A DNA stretch of 64,000 nt from Nemertoderma westbladi (lineage: Eukaryota; Xenacoelomorpha; Nemertodermatida; Nemertodermatidae): assembly GCA_032718475.1 (NCBI GenBank), contig JAUCBJ010009163.1:124001-188000 (forward strand). The letters run 5' to 3'. A program made the translations under genes and the position numbers. Shown here piece by piece: positions 21,851 to 30,430 of the stretch (within the stretch, counting starts at the first letter, position 1; each line of letters opens with the position of its first letter). The notes under the pieces were generated by a model. That model was not told the origin of the DNA and ran no database searches. It saw only the letters and a program-made list of their open reading frames with translations.

Positions 21851-22781
21851 TCCCCCCCCCGGCCGGTATGTTTGGTACTGGGGTTGATGTTAATACATTG
21901 GGGCCCATACGTCTATCTCCAATAACTCCCCCCTCCCCTGGATATATGTTATGTCCCTGTGTATTATAGTCATGCTGCTGTACCGATATAGGCCTACCTA
22001 CCTCTCGCCTACCTACCGGTATGTACTCCGCGACTTCCGGGTTTAATCCCGTCGTTCGCGCTACCCCATCGCCTACTCTATCTCTCCCAGCATGGCCTAT
22101 AATAGTATGTGCAGTAAGGCCTACAGTATGTCCTGCAGTCTGCATGTGCCCTTCCGAACCGAAGTTTATTCTTCGCGAATCTCGAATCTCCCCGCGACTA
22201 CCGTACTCTCGATCGGCAGCTATATCACGTCGGGAAGTTTCCCTTCGATCCCCTATCCTGTTCTCGTCTTCGTATTTGTACGTCCTGTACCCCTCTCTTG
22301 GCGTGCGGTGCGTTTCTCCGGGGCGACGGCAATCTCCCGAAGTTCGACCCCACTGACTCCCTAACTCCATCTCTACTATCGACGGTCCGCTATCCGTCCT
22401 CGCACTCCTATCGTTCGTGGCGACACCTTTTCTACTATCTCCTCTTCTTCTCTTTTCAGTGCAGTATTCCGGCTCATGAGATCTCTCGTCGACCTCCCGG
22501 TTAAACTCCACTGTTCTTCTTCTCTCTTCTGATCGGGCTCGACGCTTCGTCTGCCCTCTCGCGACGTCAACCTGCCTCTCTCTGCTCGATCGCACGCCGC
22601 TGGGGGTACTCGCAACCCCCCCATTACTCTCCGTCGCCGGGTGTTGCGGTTTACCTGATTCGGCCCGCGCATTATCCGCTGACGGCTGTGGGACACTCTC
22701 TGCCCCCCCTCTCTCTCTACTAACTTCTCGCGGTGGGGTGCCCGTAGCCCCCCCCCCCCCACCCGCCACTTCTAACTCCAC
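21843..22781 (-). CDS. Element 2 Gag segment C (Arg-rich region)
   Basis: Open frame of 312 codons without a proper start, entered from the upstream poly-G repeats. It begins GGGGGATGTPPREVSRERGG and continues through SGKPQHPATES, RRTVEFNREVDERSHE and NPEVAEYIPVGRREV to NIPAGGG, then stops at a Gly tract (21852-21860). The same segment is present in elements 3 and 4 (in element 4 as part of a 492-codon ORF). It is rich in Arg, Glu and Ser, with tyrosine-containing patches, and likely disordered. It is part of the Gag precursor that would lie before the conserved core. Confidence 0.65.
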   Translation of the reverse strand: MELEVAGGGGGATGTPPREVSRERGGAESVPQPSADNARAESGKPQHPATESNGGVASTPSGVRSSRERQVDVARGQTKRRARSEERRRTVEFNREVDERSHEPEYCTEKRRRGDSRKGVATNDRSARTDSGPSIVEMELGSQWGRTSGDCRRPGETHRTPREGYRTYKYEDENRIGDRRETSRRDIAADREYGSRGEIRDSRRINFGSEGHMQTAGHTVGLTAHTIIGHAGRDRVGDGVARTTGLNPEVAEYIPVGRREVGRPISVQQHDYNTQGHNIYPGEGGVIGDRRMGPNVLTSTPVPNIPAGGGTG

Positions 22782-23010
22782 TATCTCTTACTACACTTCT
22801 GCGTCCCTCTTGTCGGACATTCTCTACCCCCCTTCTCTCGCCACTAATCTTTCGTGGTGGGGCTCCTGTAGCCCCCCCCCCCCACCCGCTACTTCTAACT
22901 TCACTACCTCCTACTACACCTCTACACCCCTCTTGTGGGGCATTCTCTGCCCCCCCTCTCTCGCCACTAGTCTTACGTGGTGGGGCGCCGGTAGCCCCCC
23001 CCCCCCCCAC
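22745..23010. repeat. Three tandem units of about 124 bp, each with a poly-G tract
   Basis: C-runs on the plus strand (G on the sense strand) lie at 22748-22760 (13), 22872-22883 (12) and 22995-23008 (14), spaced 124 and 123 bp. Each is followed on the sense strand by CTACCGGCGCC-like or CTACAGGAGCC-like sequence coding ATGAPPRK or similar. Elements 3 and 4 have one such unit. The tract lengths differ modulo 3, so the reading frame changes from unit to unit. Confidence 0.85.
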
Positions 23011-23573
23011 TCGCCACATCTAACTTCACTATCTCTTACTTCGTCTCTACACCCCTCTCTAGTCGACACGCTGTCTCTACTACGGCTGGGTCTATTCACC
23101 CCCGCCTCTCTCTCTACTACTGCGTGGCCCATCAGGCCCACCTCGGGTTGGCTCAACCCCGCTACCTCCTGCCTACCAACTACGTGGCCTACCAGGCCGC
23201 CGTCGGGTTGGCTCAGCCCCGCCACCTCCTGCCTACTAACTGCGTGGCCTACCAGGCCGCCGCCTGCCGGGCTATACACGTCTGACACGCTCATATTAAT
23301 AGCACCATTCCCAATATTATTTGTTAAATCAATTAAATTATTAGAATTTGAAACGGGACTGTTATTTAAATTATTTAAATTAGGATTATTATTATTTTCA
23401 AAATTTAAATTATTGTTCGAATTATTTGAATTATTCTGAATATTTGAATTAACGTTATTATTTGAGTTTAAACTTAAATTACTACTACCGGGTAAGATAT
23501 TACCTGTAATAAAGGGATTAGGGTTATTTACTACGGTACTATTAATACCAATATTTCCTAACGCACTACTACT
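22914..23573 (-). CDS. Element 2 Gag segment B (Asn-rich linker and GLVGHVVSRQEVAGLSQP repeats)
   Basis: Frame that begins directly after poly-G tract 1 (23575-23587), in the -1 frame relative to segment A. It first codes an Asn/Ser-rich linker (NSNNNVNSNIQNNSNNSNNN). Three 60-bp repeats follow, about 20 residues each, of the type GGLVGHVVGRQEVAGLSQP (repeat starts near 23250, 23190 and 23130). The segment ends with SEVRCGEWGGGG at poly-G tract 2 (22995-23008). No ATG is needed if it is a frameshift product. The function is unknown, and the composition suggests a flexible linker with a short repeated interaction motif. Confidence 0.6.
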   Translation of the reverse strand, partial: SSSALGNIGINSTVVNNPNPFITGNILPGSSNLSLNSNNNVNSNIQNNSNNSNNNLNFENNNNPNLNNLNNSPVSNSNNLIDLTNNIGNGAINMSVSDVYSPAGGGLVGHAVSRQEVAGLSQPDGGLVGHVVGRQEVAGLSQPEVGLMGHAVVEREAGVNRPSRSRDSVSTREGCRDEVRDSEVRCGEWGGGGLPAPHHVRLVAREGGQRMPHKRGVEV

Positions 23574-24832
23574 ACCCCCCCCCCCCCGCCCGTACGGCTA
23601 CACCAGTTCTGGTTTTCTCGCTCGGTGTCTGTAAGTGGGGTCTCACTCTGTGATAGTTCCAACCGCACCAGTTCTAGTCGGCGCTGGTTTAGTTTGGCTT
23701 GATATTGTGTAAGCCTCTCTAGCTGGGCACGCAAATCATCCCGCACGCGCTTATCCTCTATTTCTCTCTCTCGTGTACTCTGCTCGGCCAACTCTACCCT
23801 TCTCGCAACCATCTCAAACCGCCTCGCCGGCTCGCTCATCTCCCGCTCTCTACACTCCTTGGCTCTCTTTCTACACTCCTCGGCGCTCTCTCTATACTCC
23901 CTCGCCAACTCTCCTGACCTCTCTGAAAATGTGGTTTCCTCTCTCAATTGTCTCTCTAACTCATTCTGCTCATTCGCCACCATCGATAATTCATACGTCA
24001 GATTTATTTTCAGCACCCTTCTTTCTTTCGCGGAGGATGTAGCAGACTTATCGGTTGCGACGGACTCCCGCCGCCCCTCCGTCCTATCAACTTTCCCCCG
24101 CCTCTCGGAACTTCCTCCAACCGACGAGACCGAATCCTCGGAGTTAACCTCGGATTCGCCCTCCTCAGGTCTCTTCCAACCCACTAATTTTACTCCCCGG
24201 GCATCGACTAAGTATGGCCCTATGTACACTACACTAGGCTGCATACCCCTACACTCCCATAGTTCAATCAGTTCGTTGATAACTCCCCTCGCCCTCTCCT
24301 CGGCTAGTTCTCCCTGCCCAGAACGCACTAGGTAATAAAAGTATCTGTTCGACTCACCTAGTCGTCTCCTCAGTCTCACCTCATCTATCTTCGCCCCTCC
24401 TTTGGCTTCCTTCAGTTGCTCCCGGGTCGCGGCGTAGGCCCGTCGAAGTCGATCAGAAACCCCGACGTCCTCGTCGCCGACCTCTCCTCCATCTCTCCGG
24501 GTCCGACGTCGTACCGGCGGCCCCACCGTCGCCGTTCCGGTGGACCGTTTGTCGTCCTCGGCCTGTGGCTGGCCGGTGACATCGGTACGTCGACCCTCGC
24601 TCCGCGTCGACTCGTCTTCCTCTTCTCCTCCCGACTCGATTTCTCTTTGTATACGACCCCCCACATCTTGGTTCGCCGGGTCGCTCGTTATCGACGTGGC
24701 GTCAACGTGCGTCGACGTGGTCGGCGTAGCATCGACCGGCGTCGTGGGTTCGTATCGTCTCGCCGTGGCCTCGCGGATCATTAGATCGTCGTCCGGGGTC
24801 CGCGGCGGTGTCATTCCTTTCTCTCGACTCAT
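23558..24832 (-). CDS. Element 2 Gag segment A (N-terminal region and coiled coil)
   Basis: Intact 424-codon ORF from ATG at 24832 (MSREKGMTPPRTPDDDLMIR). Residues 1-130 are acidic/basic and low-complexity, with the VAGQPQAEG-type motif seen in elements 3 and 4. Next comes a moderately conserved region (DRLRRAYAATREQLKEAK, GESNRYFYYLVRSGQGELA, VYIGPYLVDARGVKLVGW). A Glu/Arg-rich coiled coil of about 120 residues follows. The ORF ends NWCSRTGGGGG then VVVVR and stop, just past poly-G tract 1. It corresponds to the Gag N-terminus of element 3 and is the best-preserved copy of this segment. No similarity outside this family is recognised. Confidence 0.85.
   Translation of the reverse strand: MSREKGMTPPRTPDDDLMIREATARRYEPTTPVDATPTTSTHVDATSITSDPANQDVGGRIQREIESGGEEEDESTRSEGRRTDVTGQPQAEDDKRSTGTATVGPPVRRRTRRDGGEVGDEDVGVSDRLRRAYAATREQLKEAKGGAKIDEVRLRRRLGESNRYFYYLVRSGQGELAEERARGVINELIELWECRGMQPSVVYIGPYLVDARGVKLVGWKRPEEGESEVNSEDSVSSVGGSSERRGKVDRTEGRRESVATDKSATSSAKERRVLKINLTYELSMVANEQNELERQLREETTFSERSGELAREYRESAEECRKRAKECREREMSEPARRFEMVARRVELAEQSTREREIEDKRVRDDLRAQLERLTQYQAKLNQRRLELVRLELSQSETPLTDTERENQNWCSRTGGGGGVVVVR
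23575..23587 (-). other. Poly-G tract 1 of element 2 (13 G), frame junction
   Basis: Sense-strand run of 13 G after CGTACGGGC. In the frame of segment A it codes Gly and then VVVVR and a TAG stop (23558-23560). Moving back one base leads into the open segment B. Elements 3 and 4 have the same junction with 19 and 16 G, the same remainder modulo 3. Confidence 0.8.
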
Positions 24833-24889
24833 CTTCGTCTTTGGTGGCTGACCGCCAGAGTCTGTCAGGCCAGTTGGTTGGATCTAGCT

Positions 24890-25001
24890 CTGTCACTGTC
24901 AGACTGTTAGGGCAGCTGCTAGGATTCTATCACTGTCAGGGCAGCTGGGCGGATCTGATTCTGTCACTGTCAGGGCAGCTGGGCGGATCTGATTCTGTCA
25001 C
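24890..25001. repeat. 34-37-bp tandem repeat in the element 2 leader
   Basis: Three copies plus a 7-bp remnant of a unit starting CTGTCACTGTCAGGGCAGCT (24890, 24927, 24961, 24995), ending exactly at the 5' LTR. The leader between the LTR and the gag ATG is only about 170 bp. On the sense strand the LTR is followed by GTGACAGAATC, so no TGG-type tRNA primer site is seen. Confidence 0.85.
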
Positions 25002-25550
25002 TGTGACGGGATCTACGGATCCCGGTTTATCCGTTGGGTTTTCTATCTACGCGTCCCCGCCGTGTGTGAAAGGTAAAAGAGTTCTGATGTTCGGTAATAT
25101 GTATAAAGGTATAATAGTCTGATATAGCACAGTATAGTATGACACGGTTACCGGTAGATAAGTATGATGGCGGTAGCGGACGGTGACAGAAGTCCCCGTT
25201 CCACCCTACTGATCTGACTGAGTAAACTAAACTGAATAGGGAAGCACCAACAGGTAATATATGTACTGCACAGTTGGCCATATTACTGTACCTAGTCGAT
25301 GCTGTCCCCCCATTGGCTAATATCCCACTTCTCGCCCTTTCACCTTCCCTGGTGTGTTTCCCGTTGCCCCTGTTGTTCTCTCTCTGTTAGGGGTTTGGCC
25401 CCTGACCCTTATTGTGTGTGTCTCCTTTGGGGCCTATTGTCCCCGTTTACTGGGCTGACACGAGGTTGATTGGTAATCAACCTCGTGCTCCCAATATTGC
25501 TCAACGGCTTACTTTGTGGGTTCATGTTAGCGGAATTGGATAAGCTAACA
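25002..25550 (-). repeat. 5' LTR of element 2
   Basis: 549-bp LTR starting TGTGACGGG and ending AAGCTAACA, followed by the target duplication CATGT and satellite. Essentially identical to 17971-18519. It drives transcription toward lower coordinates. Confidence 0.96.
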
Positions 25551-26673
25551 CATGTCAAAATCCTTGGTGTTTTTCTGCAAGAATTTATCAAAATATCCTC
25601 TGTTTTTTTAAAAACCATATCGATTTTCATATTTATAACTTCTAACCCACTCCAAGAGATAGATAATCTTAAATGAAAGTCAAAAGAACAGGTAACACTT
25701 ACATTTATAGCAGTAATCAGCTGTTATATGCTACGTATTTCCGCTGGAGATGAATGAATTTTGATTGGTCAGAACACCCCCTATCTGTGGTTGTATGAGT
25801 GGAGAGATAAGTAGCTTATCTCCCTATTAATATTGTTGTGTTCTAGAATATTTATTATTGTTTCATCGTATTGCCAAAGTGACGGGAGCTGAAGTTAACT
25901 TACAATACTATAATTCACCTCAAATATCTCAGCTATTTCATGAACATAATGAAGTATTAAAGCCATGTCAAAATCCTTAGTGTTTTTCTGCAATAATTTA
26001 TCAAAATATACTCTGTTTTTTTCAAAACCATATCGATTTTCATATTTATAACTTCTAACCCACTCCAAGAGATAGAGAATCTTAAATGAAAGTCACAAGA
26101 ACAGGTAACACTTACATTAATAGCAGTAATCAGCTGTTATATGCTACGTCTTTCCGCTGGAGATGGATGAATTTTGATTGTGTCAGAACACCCCCTATCT
26201 GTGGCTGTCTTAGTGGAGAGATAAGTATCCTGTTTCCGTGTTAATATTGTTGTGTTCTAGAATATTTATTACAGTTTCATCGTATTGCCAAAGTGACTGG
26301 AGCTGAAGTTAACTAATGCAATAATTCACCTCAAATATCTCAGCTATTTTATGAACATAATGAAGTATTAAATCCATGTCAAAATCCTCTGATTTTTTTC
26401 AAAAACCATATCGATTTTCTTATTTATATCTTCTAAACCTCTCCACGAGATAGAGAATCTTAAATGAAAGTCAAAAGAACAGGTAACACTTACATTTATA
26501 GAAGTAATCAGCTGTTATTTGCTACGTCTTTCCGCTGGAGATGGATGAATTTTGTTTGTGTCAGAACACCCCTTATCTGTGGCTGTCTGAGTTAAGAGAT
26601 AAGTAGCCTATATCCCTATTAATATTGTTGTGTTCTAGAATATTTATTATAGTTTCATCGTATTGCTAAAGTG
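25551..26673. repeat. 416-bp satellite, block C
   Basis: Satellite continuing in register from 17970 (CATGT duplicated). It runs up to GCTAAAGTG, where element 3 is inserted (duplication AAGTG, 26669-26673). One monomer near 26380 lacks about 30 bp around CTTGGTGTTTTTCTGCAATAA. Confidence 0.95.
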
Positions 26674-27217
26674 TGTGACGGGATCCACGAAGGATCCCGA
26701 TTTATCCGTTTGTCAATCTACGCGTCCCCGCCGTGTGTGAAAGGTAAAAGAGTTTGCGTTGTTCGTCGTATATAATTTCCGGGTATAATAGATAGATATA
26801 AATAGTATGTTGTAATGTAGAGACTGAATGTTGATATATGGAAGGCGGGATACGGTGATTGAAGTCCCGGTACTTCCCTAGCTAAACTAACCTAACTAAC
26901 ACCAATAACACACTGAGATAACTGAATAACTGATTGCTGGTACCTAATAATATATTGCACGGTTTGGCCTTGCTACAGTACCTAGCCGATGCTTCCCCCC
27001 CCTGATTGGCTAATATCCCTGTTGGTGCCCTTTGGAGTGTTCCCGTTCACTCCAGCTATTCTCTCTCGGTTAGGGGTTTGGCCCCTGACCCTCATTGTGC
27101 GTTTCTCCTTCCCTCTTTGTTGGGGTGACACGAGTTATTGGTTACCCAATCTCGTGGCCCCCAATATTGCTTAACGGTCAACTTTGTGGGGTGTTAGCGG
27201 AATTGAATAAGCTAACA
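26674..27217 (-). repeat. 3' LTR of element 3
   Basis: 544 bp. It starts TGTGACGGG and carries a perfect stem GGGATCC-ACGAA-GGATCCC. Related to the element 2 LTR at both ends and in the block TTAGGGGTTTGGCCCCTGAC. It differs from the partner LTR at several sites near 26995, 27036, 27100 and 27180-27190. Confidence 0.95.
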
Positions 27218-27255
27218 CTCCCCCCCATGCTATCTTCCCGGTGAGAAGATAGCAT
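27218..27255 (-). promoter_or_regulatory. Polypurine tract with adjacent 11-bp hairpin, element 3
   Basis: The sense strand reads GGGGGGGAG against the 3' LTR (27218-27226). Next to it is the perfect 11-bp stem ATGCTATCTTC / GAAGATAGCAT (27227-27255), the same as in element 2. It probably primes plus-strand synthesis. The hairpin's role is unknown. Confidence 0.8.
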
Positions 27256-28129
27256 CCACCTAAAGTGCGCCACAATTCCGTTGGATCCCGATCTAGTATC
27301 GTGTGTGGGGTGGGCCTATTTTCTCTCGGAGCCGGCTTTCCAGGCCGCTCCCTCTGGGTATGATAATGATACCCTTTTCGCCTGGCGTCCCATGTCGGGC
27401 CGATCGTGCGCTCCTCTCACACGATTTTTGTTTCCCCAACACTTTCGCTTTGACTCTCCTCCGCTCTCACCCTAACTCTCGCATACTCTCGGACCTCCTC
27501 GTCCCTCACTCCGCCTCTTACTTCTCCCCCCCCACATTTGAATTGCGCCCACGCTCTCTCCACACTCCGCACTCCACGCTCTATTACTCATATCTCGCCC
27601 TATCTCACCCTCTCGTTTCTGACGAGCCTCACCCCCCTTTCGTGCCGTCGCACTCAAGAAGTATGATGTCGTCAGCGTCTCGTCCGTGACTTACAGTACC
27701 ATGGTCGATTAGTCCCCAGTCCCAGTAGCTAATTGGAATAGGTCGTGCTTGACCACGGTACGTACTTTATAATATACATACGTGATTTACTTATATAATT
27801 ATTATAAAGTTATTACTATCATATGTTATATTATATGCTCGTCTACATAACGCGCCTCATTCCCTCTCGGCCTTTCTCCCCTGGCGACTTCTTCCAGTCG
27901 CTTCTCCCCTAATCTATTCACTTCCAACTTCCCCCATGTGATGTCTATCCAGACCTCCGAAGGCCATCTTGAAGGCTCTTCTGTAGTTCGGAGGTGATTC
28001 TAATATCCTTAATTTTTTCTTTTTTATTTTAGATTTTGTGCTACTAACCCTACCTGCCTTTCTGGCTACTATTTCTATGATATGTTGTGCTCTCTTATCT
28101 CTTACTAAATACTATTTATACCCCCCTAT
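27256..28129 (-). other. 3' non-coding region of element 3
   Basis: The first 400 bp match the element 2 region next to its LTR. From about 27690 the sequence has no counterpart in element 2. It holds an imperfect inverted repeat (GTACCATGGTC near 27699 and GACCACGGTAC near 27754), an AT-rich stretch, and a 9-bp stem ACCTCCGAA/TTCGGAGGT at 27953-27995. On the plus strand a pyrimidine run ending TTTTAG lies near 28030. No ORF is supported. Confidence 0.65.
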
Positions 28130-28924
28130 CACTGATTCTTACTACTAACGGTGCTCTATGCACCCTCTTACTAACTAGTTCTATAACTAACTACTACTCA
28201 TACTAGCCGGCACTACGTACCCTCTTACTAACTCCCAACTCTACTCTTACTAACCGGTACTACGTACCCTCTTACTAACTCCTCTAACTCTACTCTTACT
28301 AACCGGTACTACGTACCCTCTTACTAACTTCCAACTCTACTCCTACTAACCGGTACTACATACCCTCTTACTAACTTCTCTGACTCTCTTACTAACTCCC
28401 AACTCTACTCTTACTAACCGGTACTACGTACCCTCTTACTAACTCCTCTAACTCTACTCTTACTAACGGTACTACGTACCCTCTTACTACTTCCAACTCT
28501 CTTACTAATGGTACTACGTACCTTCTTACTACTTCTAACTCTCCTACTAACGGTACTACGTACCCTCTTACTACTTCTAACTCTCTTACTAATGGTACTA
28601 CGTACCCTCTTACTGACTTCTGACTTAACTATCTAACTAGTGGTACTACGTACCCTCTTACTACTTCTAACTCTCTTACTAATGGTACTATGTACCCTCT
28701 TACTGACTTCTGACTTAACTATCTAACTAGTGGTACTACGTACCCTCTTACTACTAATTTCCTACTATCTAACTTCTATCTGCTTACTGCGTACCTATTA
28801 TGTACTATAATCACTTTCTCTTTATTTATTATTATTTTTTTTCTATTTTATGTGTGGCGTCTCGCCCTAAATCCCACCCCCTCAGATCAAAACTTGGACG
28901 ACTAAACTACATTCCAACTCCACC
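28130..28924. repeat. Hairpin-unit repeat array, element 3
   Basis: About 11 copies of GGTACTACGTACC (with variants GGTACTATGTACC and GGTACTACATACC) lie from 28250 to 28745 in CTTACTAACTCTAACTC-type spacers. The first unit (28150) is GGTGCTCTATGCACC and a second type is CGGCACTACGTACC. Shorter than the array in element 2 but at the matching position, directly after pol. The last 150 bp before the pol stop are AT-rich with no repeat. Confidence 0.87.
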
Positions 28925-30430
28925 CTAAGGTGCCCCTTCTAATAGACAGCATTTCCCTACAGCTCTCCTGTAGGTTTTTCTGTCTTTCGCGCCTATCTTG
29001 CCACCTATCCGCACTTCTACCGATCGGACTCTTCCGTCCTCATCGGAGTAAGTGCCCAAAACTCTCGCCAACCGCCACTGGTTGTTGATGATAGTATCAT
29101 CCGTAACGATCACGAGATCTCCCACTCTTAACTCCCTATTCGTCTTCCTCCACTTGCTTCTTTTGTGAAGCGTGGGTAGGTATTCCTCAACCCACCTCCT
29201 CCAATACTCTGCGCTTATCGCTTTAGCGACTTTCCAACTCTGGCGGGAGTGTATGTCATCTGGGTCAACACCCCACATGTCGATGGTCACTGGCCTTTCC
29301 ATTAGAAAATGGCTGGGCGTCAGCACATCTAATGACTCAGGGTCATCATTCTCCGGATATAGCGGTCTGCTATTAATGATACCCTCACACTTCGCAAGTA
29401 CTGTTCTCAAGATGTCCGCCGTGACCATGTGGGTGTTCATTAATTTCGTCATGAGACGCTTCGAACTGCCCACCAGTCTCTCGACGCATCCTAGTGTATG
29501 TGGTGCATACGGCATCCTTCTCTCCCACTTTACTTGTCGTCGTCTCATGGCTGTCCTGACTTCCTCCCCTTCCAAGATGTCCAAGGCCTCTGCCATCTCG
29601 TTCTCCGCTCCCACAAAGTTGGTTCGGTGGCGGAGTATATTACTGCGATTGTCCCACCTTTGCGGTCTCTGAACCTTTCTAAAGCATTAATAAATGCTGA
29701 TGCAGTTGCATCTTGGGCGAGTTCTATCCCTACCGCCCTCGTGTTGCTACATACGAAGATGATACCGTAGCGTTTCTCCGTGTGCCGCATCACCTTGATC
29801 TTTATCGGCCCGAACATGTCCACACCGCAATGTGTAAATGGCGGATCGTGCTGTCTTACCCTACTTGATGGTAGTGGTGCCATCTCCTGTATGGCTCGCT
29901 CCTTCTTCGCTCATCGGCAGGTCTGGCACTGCCCCACTACCGCTTTTACTTTCTTCCTCAACTGCTTGACCCAAAATGTTCTCCGTATCTCCGTGAGGGT
30001 TCGGTTGGTGCCCCCGTGCAATATCGACTTGTGGGAGTCCCAGATAATCTGGTGGACTATTGGCGATCCTGTAGGGATGATGATGGGTTTCGGTGGTACG
30101 ACTATACTGTTGTTGTACCCCACCCTAGAGTTCATCACTAGAGTTCATCACTCGCTGTACCATCGAAGATGCTGTTGTTTACCGACGCGTTCCACCTCGT
30201 CGCCATAGTTCTTCCGTTGTTCATAGCGGATGACTGCTTTGGCCGCTCCTTCCAGATCTATGGTTGTCCTGATCTTCTTGCCTTTGCCAACTCTCGCGAG
30301 GAAATTCTCGAAGGCTCTCCAGTACGCCACTAATTTCTTGGTCTTATACCAACTAGAGCTGTAGCTGAGGAGTTTATCCGTCGGGTTATCACACAGTTCT
30401 TCTGGTTGGTTGCACGTCCCTTATCTCCCT
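28925..30430 (-). pseudogene. Element 3 integrase region, broken
   Basis: BEL/Pao integrase spread over two frames. Sense order: a linker (DKLLSYSSSWYKTKKLVAYW), an HHCC finger (H...H in WDSHKSILHGG, CQTC near 29925), the core with the first Asp in GVDMFGP (about 29815), the position of the second Asp, the Glu in CVERLVGSS, and the C-terminal part ending LLEGAP at 28925. Three defects are visible. A frame shift separates it from RNase H near 30415. A 13-bp tandem duplication (30126-30138 and 30139-30151) introduces stops before the finger. At 29621-29632 the expected Asp-Asn reads Ala-Thr and one base is missing. The enzyme would join cDNA to the host chromosome, but this copy cannot. Confidence 0.88.

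Larger units (their letters stand above)
17971..25550 (-). mobile_element. Element 2: non-autonomous BEL/Pao-family LTR element, gag remnant only
   Basis: 7,580-bp insertion with 549-bp LTRs (TGTGACGGG...AAGCTAACA) and the target duplication CATGT (17966-17970, 25551-25555). Coding segments on the minus strand match the Gag of element 3 but lack its central core. The retroviral-type enzymes are gone: the zinc-knuckle region runs almost directly into sequence resembling the extreme 3' end of pol. The 3' half is an array of hairpin repeats. I find one base difference between the two LTRs, so this is the youngest insertion here. It must have been copied by enzymes supplied in trans, presumably from a relative of element 3. 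Confidence 0.93.

Noticed and set aside
27690-27770. Possible tRNA or structured RNA gene around the GTACCATGGTC inverted repeat
   Set aside because: It does not fit a cloverleaf: no TTCGA-type T-arm or correct spacing. It is recorded only as part of the 3' non-coding region.
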